A stretch of DNA of 64,000 bases from Yponomeuta sedellus (GCA_934045075.1 OW203734.1:16411680-16475679); one strand, 5' to 3'; shown: positions 34,373 through 46,664, numbered from the stretch's first letter. Notes: generated by a model not told the origin, from the sequence alone. Numbers and translations are program-made.

Positions 34373-36740
34373 GTCAGTCACTGCTTCTTATTTCAGTGCC
34401 TTACGTGTGCGTTTGCATCACCGTGTTGCGTTGCCACTCGACGCTGTTTGCATATCGATGCACTGTTTTTGTGTGGGGCGAACGTGATGGTGTTAATTTT
34501 AAGACAGCGATTCTGTGTTGGGTGTTATTTCGGAGTGACACAAATTCGGGCGTGATTTGTGGCAGCCGCAAGGTCAGGCGCGCCCCTGGCGGTCAACGGC
34601 CGCCGAATAGGGCGCCTCGCCGGAGAGGATCCACGCCTTGTTGAACATATTGATTGATCAACAACCACTTTCGCTAATGGGCACAAAATAATCTGAACTC
34701 GCTATGCGGCTTAGTCACGTCTGTTCTCTGATTTAGCTTGCGATACTGTTCTTCGGCGCTACTTCATTAGCTTGCCTGTCGTGTCAGGCGTATTCAATGC
34801 GCTTCACTCAACAATAATTACCAGAGTTCCTCTTATCCGTATTAATGTCATTTCTATTCTAATAAGTGCGTTCCATTTTTGCGCAAAGATCTTTTCCATC
34901 CCGTGCATGTTTCTGCTATTATAGCTGGGTTGCGTGCCTTGCGAGAGGTGTCTAGCAATGGACGAATAATGGATTAAGTTACCGTTCATTCATTAGTCGA
35001 AAATTGCAATTCATTGCCGCTAATTCTAAACGTTAAGTCTCACTGAGGAGCACAATAATAGAACGGTAGCAGAGCTGCACTTAATTCAACATTATGCTTC
35101 ACACAATAGTATCGTTATCTAATATCCGGACTGTGCTGTCAAACCCAGGGTTCGTTGAACACTTACGTAAGTACGAATCTATCTCTAGCATTTTCGGCAC
35201 AGACTAAAAGGTTATAATTTTCGTTCCAACTTGTTGCCGACTGACGACTAGTCAGAATAGATGATACTTTTGATAGCCTTTCATGAATCTGTCCAGATAA
35301 GTCTACTTACATGTTAACTTTTCGCGACAGCGCAAACACAGTGCAATCAAGTGCAAGCAAAAATGACATATTTAGAAACGCAGTAATGAGCAGAGATATA
35401 AACGCAGTAATGAGCAGATATACGGCCAAAGATAAACCTTACTATGGAAGCCGCGTGCATTAGCATCGATTTATCGACTCGCAGAAATTCGCTTGCTGTA
35501 CATTGGCTGTAAAACTTTTGGTCTTAATGTACATGTCACCTATAATAAAAAAGAAAAATAGTAAAAAAAATTACATTTCTTTTTTTTTATTGTATCTTAA
35601 AAGTGTTAAGATTTCAGACTCTTACCCAGATTGTAGAACTTAATATGGAGACACGCTTCATACATTACAGGGCTTTAAGTGCACCAATGAAGTCATAGTT
35701 TGAGTCCGATTTGTATGGCGCGTTTTTGTACCACTGTAATCACAATTATTTTCGACAAGTTATATCTTGAAACGTATTAGTCATAGAGAAACCAAATACC
35801 ACGAATATTTAAACATGCTTCAATGAGAATAAACATGTTTTGTGCAAGTTCTCTATTACATATTTATAAACATGGTATCGAGCACTACTATGGCCAAAAG
35901 TTAAATCTTCCGGTTGAAGCCGCATAAAGCTTGACGCCCACTAGGCTCGACTAGTCGATTGCCAAAAATGGCCTGTCGTGCATTAAGGATCTACGCAATG
36001 CTAACGTCACAATTGGAAAAAAAAACGTATCTTCTTTTATAACGCGTCCCTGGAAAAAGTTAACATTATAAATCTTCGTAAGTAGTAGTTTTTGGTGCTA
36101 TCTAATATAAGTCCTTGTGAAAATATAGTCTAATAAAGACGGATTTATAAATAAACATATTATTTATTTAAAACAGAAAAGTAGGGCACCAAACGGTGCT
36201 TAATAATGTACAATTATATTAGCTCGTTTTAGAACCTACAGACAAGAACCTACGTATTTTAAAGCAGTTTTGCCACAAACGGCCGTTTTTGCGGAAATCG
36301 ATTGAAAAGTTCTAAGTTAAAAAGTATAAACATACTTTAGGTTCTAAAATAGTTAAAACAGTTGTTAAGATTTATGATGTTCACTTTTAGAAAAAAAACG
36401 CCATTGATTGCCCTAGTTAGCACCTCGTAGCGCCTTAAGACCTGGTTTTGCGAGCGCACGAGATCTATTAGACTTATTGCGCTGCGTGAGCGTATAGTTA
36501 AAAGAAAAGTAGGCATTTTAGAAATCACAGAAACGCTTTTAGTATCTTTTTATTAAGTATCCAGAACTCAGTATAGCTCAAATAAAACAATAGGTATTTC
36601 GTTATAATTTAGACTGGCGTTAAAGTTAAAAACTCATAAAGATAAAATTACTGACAGCCCTAAATAGGACATAGAATTGTAATACATTTTTTGTTATTTG
36701 TAATAACAAAAGAGATAGATAAAGAACACTTTATTGTACA

Positions 36741-36835
36741 TAATAAAGGAAATTACACAGATATTTCTTAACCTGTGATCTCAGTGATCTCTTCCAGACA
36801 ACCTTTGGTTGGACTGGAGCAATATATTGGATACA
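36741..36835 (-). mobile_element. LINE-like 3' UTR fragment
   Basis: Reverse of the 10240-10345 type: gatctcttccagacaaccttt, with agatatttcttaacc. Confidence 0.5.
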
Positions 36836-36926
36836 GAAGTAGATGTACAAATAAATCAAAATATTTCAGATACATAGGAATAAAAATAAATAAATAAATG
36901 AATAAAACAAACAAAAACAAAAGACA

Positions 36927-37388
36927 TTAGACAGATAAATAAATTTTAAAACACCCGTACACCTCGCTTACAACCTGCGCCAACGCGTGTTCCGGCGTCG
37001 AATATTGTATTCCTTTGCGCATTTTTTTTATTTTAGGGAATAGAAAGAAGTCGCGCGGTGATAGGTCAGGGCTGTGAGGAGAATGACCCAGGAGCTTGAC
37101 CGGCGTGCTGTCCAGGAAGTCCCTCGTTTTGAGCGCGGAGTGCGCGGGCGCGTTGTAGTAGAGCATTAGCCTGCCGAGCCGAGTAGTTGATTCATTTTAA
37201 AACACCCACCGTCGCTTGCGCTTCGTTTCTGGATCGTTTTGAAAAATCCAGGGTCTGAAATTATTTCGTAAACACGCCGATACGATTGCTTCAAATTTGT
37301 TCATCATATCAAGTAACCATTCCACAAGGGCCTGCTTCTGTCGACGCGTCGGCGTCGTCCTAAGATGCACGACCATCTCATGAAGCAC
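36927..37388 (-). pseudogene. mariner transposase relic, internally deleted
   Basis: On the minus strand an upstream block (37388-37197) reads ...TRRQKQALVEWLLDMMNKFE ... WIFQNDPETKRKRRWVF, the region around the first catalytic acid. A downstream block (37166-36927) reads LYYNAPAHSALKTRDFLDS, then LLGHSPHSPDLSPRDFFLFP and KIKKM. The family's D in (H)DNAPAH is Y here, the first GDE acid is missing, and about 60 residues between the blocks are gone; SPDLxPxDF keeps the third acid. Inactive. A 14-bp repeat attttaaaacaccc occurs at 36943-36956 and 37194-37207. Confidence 0.85.
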
Positions 37389-37867
37389 TCCCGACCCTAT
37401 ATGCAGTATTTTCTGATTTTCTGAATCTCCTTATTAGCTCGCCTATTGTCATAGATTAACATTTTCACTGTTAGCGCGTTTTCTACCACGGGCGACCACG
37501 TCAGGCGACACTTGAAATTACAAAAAATCATAACGCGAAAGTGTTCTCGGCCAATGAGCCACGATAATTTAAATTAACTCGCAAAAAGTTATGTAAGGCT
37601 TAAAATAAAGTGACGTACATAATGTTCACCTATTTTCACTAATACTAAATAATATTTTCCAAAAATAGATTATAACTGGCTAGTCTCTCAAGCATAATAA
37701 TAACTTTTTCTCGCAATACTTGGACTGGTATGTCAGCGTTTTGTACTAGTACACCTAATATGTAGCAGTTCTGAATATAATATCAATCTTGTGAAGAAAA
37801 AAATATTCTGTTCCTAAACTGTATTTGCACATTATTGCTGAAAACAACCATTATTGTTAAAAACAGT

Positions 37868-38170
37868 TTATAGAAGATATTTTAGCCCGCCGGTTAGCCT
37901 CTCGTATAGCTTTAAGGCTCCGGCGGCGGCGTGCCCATGAAAAGAGTAGTACTGGTCGTAAAAGACGGGAGAAGATCGATCGCGACTGGCCGGCGCCGCC
38001 TGCCAGCCCTTCGACCCACGGGGTGCGAACTTGGTGCGGGTGTACCGAAGTTGGTCTCGACGACGGTAATAGATGAATACTTGGAGAGAGTGCATGTTTG
38101 TTGGGGTAGGTTCGACTGGATGATACGGTTCGCCGGTTTGTTTCTTTCAAGTGATATTATCAAAAGCTGA
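37868..38170. other. GC-rich block open in several frames, unrecognised
   Basis: Three overlapping minus-strand frames and one plus-strand frame stay open for 75-97 codons, unlike the AT-rich surroundings. Minus-strand candidates include ...TKFAPRGSKGWQAAPASRD. I do not recognise a family; it may be an undescribed repeat, an exon of another gene, or GC-driven chance. Confidence 0.35.
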
Positions 38171-38228
38171 ATAAGAATGTAGGTTTAAATGAATGGCCAC
38201 AACTGACTTGTTTACCCAACAATAATAT

Positions 38229-38296
38229 AATGTGTGTGATGTGTGTGTGTGTGTGTGTGAGGGTGTCTAGGTGTGTGTGTGTGTTAGTGTGTGACT
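38229..38296. repeat. GT microsatellite, interrupted
   Basis: (GT)n runs with aggg and ctag interruptions. Confidence 0.9.
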
Positions 38297-38815
38297 TGTC
38301 CACCGGACTACCGACTCGATGCGATGCGGGGGGAGAGCCTGCTAAAAAGAAAAACAGACTTAATTCAATTTAACGTTGTCGTTTACTTGCAACTACTAGA
38401 TCAGCTACTTCATTACTTATTTGCTGCTAGAGATCTCTTTGGCCTACTAGAATGTTTTAACTTTAAATTTTGCACTAACTACTTACGGACTTAACACGAG
38501 TAAACTAGCCATTAGATTAAACTTTTTATTCTAGATCAACTCTATTTAGCACACTCCGTGACGCGAAATATTGTCTCTATTTATGCTATAGTCAACACGC
38601 TCCTTGCAAGTGCCTCTACATTTCACGACATTGTTATAAGAGAAACGACGCGACACAGGGGGCGTGTGAAAGCACTAGTCATAGGAGGGGGCTAAGTGCT
38701 AGATGGAAACTGCAAACAGTCACACCCAGACAGACGTCTCTACTAAATGACTCACGTGAGTCTGCGACAGAGAAACGCCCTGTGATACTAATCAACAATC
38801 CAAATCGACTGGGGC

Positions 38816-39183
38816 TTTGGGCCAATTTCTGCATTGAGAATTTCTCTAAGTAGGTATAGTTTGTTAGCTTTTAGAACATACCTCGGCTACTATCGGATAT
38901 ATTCGTGTAATAGAAATATCGGAACTAATATGACACTTAATTTTGAAATCGGAACAAATATGACCCCTAATTTCGAAATCAAATCTCGATCATCAGTACG
39001 AATACCGGCGAAAATTGGCGAAAACCGAAGCCTACTCTAGAGCCCGAGGTATATTCTTAAAGCTAACAGACTATATTATCGTTAACTGTAGTGCTGTCCC
39101 TTTGAATTTCTCAGAAAAGAGCGTGACAGTATGTTATTTACGTATTTACTTAGAGAAGTTCTCAATTTAGAAACTAGCCCTTT
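38816..39183. repeat. MITE with 3-bp target duplication, copy 2
   Basis: 362 bp. Inverted ends GGGCCAATTTCTGCATTGAG and, complemented, GGGCTAGTTTCTAAATTGAG, flanked by TTT on both sides. Carries an internal tandem of about 30 bp (atcggaac-aatatgac, 38919-38980). Confidence 0.85.
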
Positions 39184-39189
39184 AAAGTT

Positions 39190-41490
39190 TACGAAATCAG
39201 TGAAAAAGCACTGACTACATTGATGCCACAAAGACTTGACGAGTTTGTGCGAGCGAAGTTGAAGAGGCAATCCAATAAAACTATATGATGTCAAAGTTTC
39301 TTCCACTTTTGTAGTAACAGAATCTAGGATCTGTTTCGAAACGACCTAGTAAACATTAATAATGGTATATTTGCACAAGTAAAGATAAATAAAACATGAA
39401 CGAATTACAAGTAATTGGTTCGAAAATGTTCGTAAATTCTTAACTTTTAAAGTAAAATAAATCCTGAATCTTAGGAAGTTGAGAGCTACTGATTGAATAA
39501 CAAACTTGACGTAACCTGGTTGTAACGCTAGGATCGGTGGTATATTTAAATCTTATTGTAGGAGAGACCTGAGCAGTTTGTTAGTGTGTGTGTGTGGGCT
39601 CGCGTGTGCATGCGTGCATGCGTGCATGAGTGTGTGTGGGGGGTTTGTGTGTGTGTATGTTTTATAAGCATTTAAATTACCCATATTTCAGCCTTAAATG
39701 CAAGTCTGTAGTATGTTTTCAGTTCTCTGTCGAGGTTTAATACCCATGTATTTATGTATGTGTGTTACTGTTACATATAAAACACGTTACCTCAGAGCAC
39801 TCTTCAAATGAAAGTGTTTAGGGGAAATGGTATACCACAGACGTAGGAGTGTTTAAGAGGGATCGAGCTTTTATAAATAACTCCATAAATCCTTATTTGA
39901 TGCCGCTGTCGTTCATACTTTAATAACCTGCATACTGCACACATAACATTTCTATATATGATGAATGTTTGGTTTGCTACTCGAGAAGCACTCGTTGAAT
40001 GTTGAACGCACACCTAATTATCCTCGATGTCTTTGGCACGGCACGCCTGCAGATGGATCTCTTTATTTAGCGCCACTTTTGTGCTGGGAACGACTTCCTG
40101 ACCTTTGAACGACTTTCGACTGGGGGGAATTTAATACGAATGCACGGCTCAAATTAAATTTGTAATGTACGCTTCAATGGCTTGAGCATAATTGGTTTCC
40201 TTTGACGCTCGAAGTAATCAATTCTAATCGTGCCTATTACCTATCTACTACCTATTGGCTTTAGTAACTAAGCTCCGCCATTCACGTCTCGTAGGCATAT
40301 TTTGTCTCTGAAAATTGTTTTATAATTAGCTCAGTTGTTTGCGGCTCGGGAGTTTTCCTTCTCGCGGCAGCGGGGCGTCGGATTCCCTTAATGACGTAAT
40401 TTTTAGAGACTTCAATTAATGCGAGTTAATGATACGCGCCGGAGTAAGTACGTAAATCTTATTTCTGTTTGCTCGGCCGTGAACACCAGCGCCGTTCATT
40501 CACGGTGATAAACCTCCCCTCTTTATAATGGCTGATGAGCGTTCGCTCTTTATTTGTGCGGAGCGTCGTTTTTACTCTGCATGTAATATAAACCCAAATA
40601 CTTTATTACGCAAATAAAATACAACATTTCCAAAAATTAATTAAATGTAGGTTGCGAGGTTATTTCAGCAGAATTTCTTTCAGTTAACCCTTAATCCCTA
40701 ACCCAGCCGGTAAACTTAAAACATTTTTTGTAATACCTATTTACTCTACTGTTTTATAAGCTACGTTAATTTGTATGAACGTTGATGAAGCGAAGGTGAT
40801 CAGGAACAATGTCAGGATCATGGCAGGTGGCAGTCTCTGGTTTCTGCTTACACCTCTGGGATACAGGCATGAGGTTATGTTATGTTAATTTCTATTGTCT
40901 TTTTGAAATAAAATGGTCTTATTCGACGTTATGCGAAGTCTTCTATGGGTTAATCAAAAAACTCGACGTCATGCGAAGCTAATGTATCTACCATAGTGAA
41001 GCGGGTCGACGCAGAGCTATTCGACGCAGTGCGAGTTCACCATTTTTTTCTGTTTTCCGAGTTAGACCAGGGACTACGGCTCGAGAAGGAACACCATAGG
41101 GTTTTTTAATTTAAAAAAAAAAAAGAAATGTAAAGTAACTTAATTACTTAATGTGGTGATACGAACATTATAAACGAGGGGGGGGGGAAGTGTACAACAT
41201 AATCATTATATATAAAACAATTTTGTAATCATGTATGGATACTCGCACAATTATGCGGTCTATGGCGTGCTTATGATTCCTATTTATTTGTCGATTGAAT
41301 AGAACAACTCAGAGACGAGAGAAACGCAAAGAATGCTCTCGAGCGCAGATTCATGTGTGACATGTTGACAATGGCATAATTAATACTTATTTATTGGTGA
41401 GAGTGCTATTCGATTCCTATGGAATGCGAGTCTGTAATTAGTCGGATTACGGTTCTAACCAGAAAAAAAATCTGTTTATGACATTCAATT
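39190..41490. other. No gene recognised
   Basis: AT-rich intronic DNA; poly-A at about 41110 and a G run at about 41179. No domain. Confidence 0.5.
39583..39660. repeat. GT/GCAT microsatellite
   Basis: GT runs with a gcatgcgtgcatgcgtgcat core and a short G run. Confidence 0.9.
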
Positions 41491-41499
41491 TCAAGTGGG

Positions 41500-41605
41500 G
41501 ATTATGGGCATTACCCCCCAATGAGGCACAACCTTGCGCTATGGTGCTCATTAGGGGAGGGCTATGTCCAGCAGTGGACTAATATAGCCTGAAGAAGAAA
41601 AAGAA
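41500..41605 (+). mobile_element. LINE 3' tail fragment
   Basis: gggattatgggcattacccc, then ggggagggctatgtccagca and gtggactaatatagcctgaa, ending gaagaag; same family as 14560-14790. Confidence 0.7.
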
Positions 41606-42435
41606 ATTCAAGATAAATATTATAAAAACAAAATGATTACTCAATGAACGTCGATGCGGTTAGTTTAAGAATTAATAGACTATATCTACTGTCAATATTA
41701 AATTACAACCTATTTTACAAAAATTAAAACTTTTCCTTCAAAAATCAAGGAGCAAATTTAATATTCGCAATATATTTTTTATATTATATAAACAAGATGT
41801 TGTTTCAAAAGTTAATTATTTAAACCACCAACAATGATCACGTCAAGTTTCATGATTAAAGGAAGTTAAACTTTCTCTTATTGGAGTTTCAGGTGTCGGG
41901 TACCAGTAAAGTTTTGCTTCACAGACGGTTCTAATATATCAAAAAAGTCGGTATCTCTGAATGTAGCTGCAAACAAACAACTCGCGTAGAATTAATGTAA
42001 TGCATGGACGTCGCCCGACGTACCGAAGCCAAGCAACTTTCATCGGCACGTCACATCGGCATGTCTTTGTAAAGAACTTCATTATCTTACACAGTCAAGT
42101 GTGAATAGTATCAGCAATATCTACGATAAAACATTCCCTTGTCGATGACGAATTACGATTAAAAAGAATATTTGTACAACTTAATTACTAGCGAACTTGT
42201 ATAATAATATTGATGTGTATTTTTCCGGGATAGAAAAGACTCCGATCCAATTCCGAGAAAGATTAAAATTTTATCCAGATCCGTTCAGCCACACCGACTT
42301 GATTGAGTAACAAAGATGCGTTCGCCAAAACTTTCCCATTTACAATAATAGTTAGCTGTAGTGGAACATACCACAGAAAATATGCGCTAGTCCCTCGATT
42401 AGTACATTTAAAACGCAGTTGAAATAGTACATTCT

Positions 42436-42585
42436 CCTAGCTGAGCCCGCAAACCATGTTTTCACATATTAATTAGCGTAAGACCGATTCTCAGACCTAT
42501 ACCTATACACAAAAAAAATTATAAAAACTTGTGAAGCCCTTCGGAGAGTTCGGTAACAAACACTGTAACACGAAATTTTTACGTG
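42436..42585 (+). repeat. Interspersed repeat, copy 1
   Basis: tagctgagcccgcaaacca, ...attctcagacctatac, tgtgaagcccttcggag and aacactgtaacacga match the 49794-49955 copy; probably a LINE/Helitron-related repeat. Confidence 0.6.
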
Positions 42586-42933
42586 TTTAGTTTATGTAGT
42601 GTATTTAATTTTAAGGATTTTTGTAGTTTATATCGTTTATTTTGTACACGATCATACAGTAGTGTACATGATCATCGAAAATAACTTCAAATAAGAACAT
42701 TCTCAATACATTTTTTTATTTCTCATACAATATTGCATACATCTTTTTTGTGACCCGCGTGAAACCCGCGACTTGGTTCGCTCCGCACGTACGTATTGAC
42801 TTTTTCTGTAGGCAAGCCCGACTGAGTTGTCAGAATAGTACAGGTGCTGGGCAAGCTATTTCATCCAAAAAAACTACGTCGCACCCACTGCAGCGTCCGA
42901 CTGGTCCCTTCACGCATCTAGTGAGAGTAAAAA

Positions 42934-42998
42934 ATATATCCTCTCATTACTTATATCCTCTCATTACTTATATCCTCGGATATAAAAAAATATATCCT
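42934..42998 (+). repeat. Short tandem repeat
   Basis: tatatcctctcattactta repeated twice, then two diverged tatatcctcg units. Confidence 0.85.
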
Positions 42999-43202
42999 CG
43001 ATGCATAGGCTACAAATACTGGATGATGAGAAAGACCGAAAAATAGATCCCCGGGAAGCTTGGCCTGACGGTGAAGAGAAGACCCAACAGTGGGCGTCTA
43101 TGATGTGTAATGAATGACTTACCGGAATAGGCTCTAGATTTCGTAAGGCATTCCTTTGAGATGAATCTGCTAACATTAATCATGTTTTCTTCCTTGTTTC
43201 AG

Positions 43203-43261
43203 AGAATGAACGGAGAATCAAAGCTAATAACAGAGAGTACAATGCGCAGTTCCGCTATGCC
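43203..43261 (+). CDS. ATP8B: ATP8B flippase exon: conserved N-terminal motif
   Basis: 59-bp exon between a strong acceptor (ttccttgtttcag) and donor GTGAGT at 43262. It encodes (E)NERRIKANNREYNAQFRYA. The R-x-K/R-A-N-x-R-E-Y-N-x-x-F-x-Y-A signature precedes TM1 in ATP8B-type P4-ATPases and lies in the cytosol. Entry is phase 1 and exit phase 0. A second AG directly after the first could give a 2-nt-shorter exon accepting phase 0. Such a product would join directly to the phase-0 donor at 28445 (…HMAK-NERRIKAN), skipping the 34 kb exon, but GAG is a poor acceptor and CAG should dominate. Confidence 0.9.
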
Positions 43262-43994
43262 GTGAGTACATATAACTAAAGCCTTTTGAATTTGTCCTAA
43301 ACACAACTTAATGTTGAGGTATATAATAAGTGTGCTCTACAATCTTACTACATTAGGCATAGTTACTATTAAGAAAGTCACTTTTAGATCTTTAGAATTG
43401 CTACTTTTAACATTAAAATAACATCTGTTAACTTTAATTTGCGACTAAACCCGGATTCTCCGTTACAAGCACTTGACACAACAACGCTGAATGTAGGTAC
43501 ATATTGCATATTGTTTACCACTTTTTCCTGTTAAAGTATTCAATGAGCGATCAGACATATGGTCTAAGTTTTTTTAAAACACAATTTTAAATGATCTGTA
43601 GTTACTTTTTCCCTTTATCACACACTGTTAAACTGCCTCTGAAGAGTGTTTTAAGCAATCGTGTTCTTATAAATAAGACCGTGAAGCTTAACGAAACCAT
43701 CCACGTTTGAGCTGTTAATTAATTTATAGCTACGGAAATTATTTTGTAGTCCTATGTATTTTTATTATAATGGGTCTATTTTATTGCCGTGTAGTAATTT
43801 TTTTACAGTGTGTAGTAGGATTACTTATGTTAGAGCCATTATTTTTATATAATTTCTAGTTTAACAAGCCCTTATCCGGAGCTCTGTACCCTAAGGGTGC
43901 CAGTTAAACGTGATTCTGTTAATGTGCCTACGAATTTTGTCTATCTGACCTGTAAAGGGCTTATCCCCGGTTTCTCATAGAATAACAATTTGTC

Positions 43995-45402
43995 AATATT
44001 ATGTTTACACTATTTTTATTTTTAATGCACTAACCCGTGCTAAGGAACAAATTTAAAAACCTATTTAGAGGCTAAAAATTTCACCCATGCCGGGATTCGA
44101 ACCCGCAACCTCTGGCTATCCGTACCAGCGCTCTACCAATTGAGCCAATGGGCGACTCACGGCATCAGTGAAATTTCGAACCTCTTTACAATATTCTCTG
44201 TATTACGTACAGGCAGCGACATCTGACTTAAGCAAATTGCATTACTTACAGCCCCGACTACCTACTTTGCAGTTAGGTTTAACATCGGAACGATATCACT
44301 GTACTCACATGATTACACTATTTTTATTTTTAATGCACTAACCCGTGCTAAGGAACAAATTTAAAAACCTATTTAGAGGCTAAAAATTTCACCCATGCCG
44401 GGATTCGAACCCGCAACCTCTGGCTATCCGTACCAGCGCTCTACCAATTGAGCCAATGGGCGACTCACGGCATCAGTGAAATTTCGAACCTCTTTACAAT
44501 ATTCTCTGTATTACGTACAGGCAGCGACATCTGACCGATGTTAAACCTAACTGCAAAGAAGGTAGTCGGGGCTGTAAGTAATGCAATTTGCTTAAGTCAG
44601 ATGTCGCTGCCTGTACGTAATACAGAGAATATTGTAAAGAGGTTCGAAATTTCACTGATGCCGTGAGTCGCCCATTGGCTCAATTGGTAGAGCGCTGGTA
44701 CGGATAGCCAGAGGTTGCGGGTTCGAATCCCGGCATGGGTGAAATTTTTAGCCTCTAAATAGGTTTTTAAATTTGTTCCTTAGCACGGGTTAGTGCATTA
44801 AAAATAAAAATAGTGTAATCATGTGAGTACAGTGATATCGTTCCGATGTTAAACCTAACTGCAAAGTAGGTAGTCGGGGCTGTAAGTAATGCAATTTGCT
44901 TAAGTCAGATGTCGCTGCCTGTACGTAATACAGAGAATATTGTAAAGAGGTTCGAAATTTCACTGATGCCGTGAGTCGCCCATTGGCTCAATTGGTAGAG
45001 CGCTGGTACGGATAGCCAGAGGTTGCGGGTTCGAATCCCGGCATGGGTGAAATTTTTAGCCTCTAAATAGGTTTTTAAATTTGTTCCTTAGCACGGGTTA
45101 GTGCATTAAAAATAAAAATAGTGTAATCATGTGAGTACAGTGATATCGTTCCGATGTTAAACCTAACTGCAAAGTAGGTAGTCGGGGCTGTAAGTAATGC
45201 AATTTGCTTAAGTCAGATGTCGCTGCCTGTACGTAATACAGAGAATATTGTAAAGAGGTTCGAAATTTCACTGATGCCGTGAGTCGCCCATTGGCTCAAT
45301 TGGTAGAGCGCTGGTACGGATAGCCAGAGGTTGCGGGTTCGAATCCCGGCATGGGTGAAATTTTTAGCCTCTAAATAGGTTTTTAAAAATATTATGTTTA
45401 CA
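43995..45402. mobile_element. Head-to-head array of SINE A units inserted as one block
   Basis: Identical 15-bp flanks aatattatgtttaca at 43995-44009 and 45388-45402. Between them lie two minus-oriented units (44008 onward; period 308 bp), a turning point near 44534, and three plus-oriented units (same 308-bp period). Each unit has a tRNA-derived head (A box tggctcaattgg, B box GGTTCGAATCC, loop acggata), a leader with ctgtacgtaatacagag, and the tail cctctaaataggtttttaaa plus ccttagcacgggttagtgc. Units are nearly identical to each other. The ends differ: the left end includes the long tail, the right end stops after ggtttttaaa. Confidence 0.93.
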
Positions 45403-46145
45403 GGATGAATATCGATTTTTTTGTTTCTACGTTTGCCAACTAATTGTTGTTAAAAATATTAACAGATTGTTATGTAAGAAATCCTCAGAGCGCCTGTTCG
45501 ACAGTGAACCCTTATGGACACTCAGTTGGCCGGTTTTTGGTACTCGCACTTGCTTATAATTCATTTCGATACTTGGCTTCATTACGGATTTCGCTAACAA
45601 ATTAGGATACAGGTTGAACAATTTATACGTGTACATGTAAGTCACACGACAGATAATAGACCTTAAACCGTGAATCTCCATTGAACTAAAACATAATGAC
45701 TAGGAAGTTACAAATGAAAAGGGGACCTGTTGTCATCTCTGTACGAGCTTTCTACAATTTTAAAACTACTACTAAAACCGGTTACAAAACTGCATATGAA
45801 GAAAATATGGATATAGTCGTTTCTCAACATTCAGTCCAGCCATGTACGATAATGAGAGTCAGCCGTAATTAGCCAAATTGTTTTGCAATGAAACAATAGA
45901 GGGTTCTTTGTTATCATTATGCTACGACTCACTACATAGATATACCTACTTCCTATAAAAGTGGAAGTTATTTATTTATAAGTTACAAGTAATGTTCTCC
46001 TATCACAATCAAGTCGTATTACAACCACGCAAGTTATTTGTGGTAATTACTGTCTAATACCGTGGACTTTAAGCCTGTCATACACTGTCGCGGTTAAACC
46101 GATCGCACTATATTATTTATTATTATTATCACATCATCACATCAC

Positions 46146-46364
46146 ACTAATCATATAATACTAATGTTATAAAGGCGAAAGTTTGTGAGTGTGTATGTTT
46201 GTTACTTCTTCACGTCTAAACGGCAGGAGCGATTTTTGATAAGATTTGGTATGGAGTTAGCTGACACCCTGGATTGACACATAGACTACGTTTTACCACG
46301 GGAAAATATCTTATTCCCATAGGAAAATCGATAAACCGCGGGTAACACCGCGGGTACAGCTAGT
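46146..46364 (+). mobile_element. Helitron-like 3' end / common lepidopteran repeat
   Basis: ttataaaggcgaaagtttgt...gatttggtatggagttagc runs to a GC-rich hairpin (ccgcgggtaacaccgcggg) and terminal CTAG followed by T, as in Helitrons. The 5' end was not resolved. Confidence 0.6.
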
Positions 46365-46394
46365 ATAAAATAAAACAATAGAACTGGCCAGACT

Positions 46395-46520
46395 TCTGAC
46401 AGTAAGACCAACCACTAGTCTTACAAGCCTCCACAAATCCGCACTTGGTCCCCGTGGTGGAGTATGGCCTATACCTTACTCAGGGAAAAGACCCGTGCCC
46501 CTCGGTGGGTTGATGATGAA
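46395..46520 (+). mobile_element. 5S-SINE (family D) detached tail
   Basis: ttctgacagtaagaccaacc through ccccgtggtggagtatggcc to gggttgatgatgaa; 5S head absent. Confidence 0.75.
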
Positions 46521-46664
46521 CTTGCCTGGCTGCTAGAGACGTGTCGGGGAAAATAATCTCTAAGAATGACTGTGTGCAAGTCGAGACTTGAGTTGAGAAA
46601 TTACGCCTCCGTTTAATTATCATATCCGCTCAGCCACCAACTGTAAGCCGTAGTAAAGGTACTA

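Larger units (their letters stand above)
34373..43202 (+). other. ATP8B: Intron of about 8.8 kb
   Basis: Donor GTCAGT at 34373; acceptor cttccttgtttcag ends at 43202, followed by a second AG at 43203-43204. It contains the mariner relic, a GC-rich multi-ORF block, GT microsatellites and one 3-bp-TSD MITE. A 24-bp unit around AAACGCAGTAATGAGCAG is repeated at about 35376-35425. No further exon was recognised in 34600-36740 or 39200-42400. Confidence 0.7.

Noticed and set aside
34116..34487. 123-codon second-frame ORF over the same exon
   Set aside because: Does not lead into the conserved flippase sequence; the other frame does, with matching phase.
35340..36010. Possible 460-bp-spaced duplication (gccaaag...gaagccgc blocks)
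   Set aside because: Similarity too short and interrupted to separate from chance by eye.
44610..44680. Hammerhead ribozyme in the 308-bp unit, suggested by CTGATG near GAAA
   Set aside because: The core needs CUGAUGA then GAAA after a stem; here GAAA precedes CTGATGC and no stem III/II layout can be drawn.
44640..45360. tRNA genes (intact A and B boxes, cloverleaf-like fold)
   Set aside because: The acceptor stem is mismatched, U33 is replaced by C in the anticodon loop, and the units are embedded in a 308-bp repeat with target duplications; they are SINE heads.
43995..45402. CRISPR-like array (regular near-identical units)
   Set aside because: Eukaryotic context, 308-bp tRNA-derived units in both orientations, no spacers.
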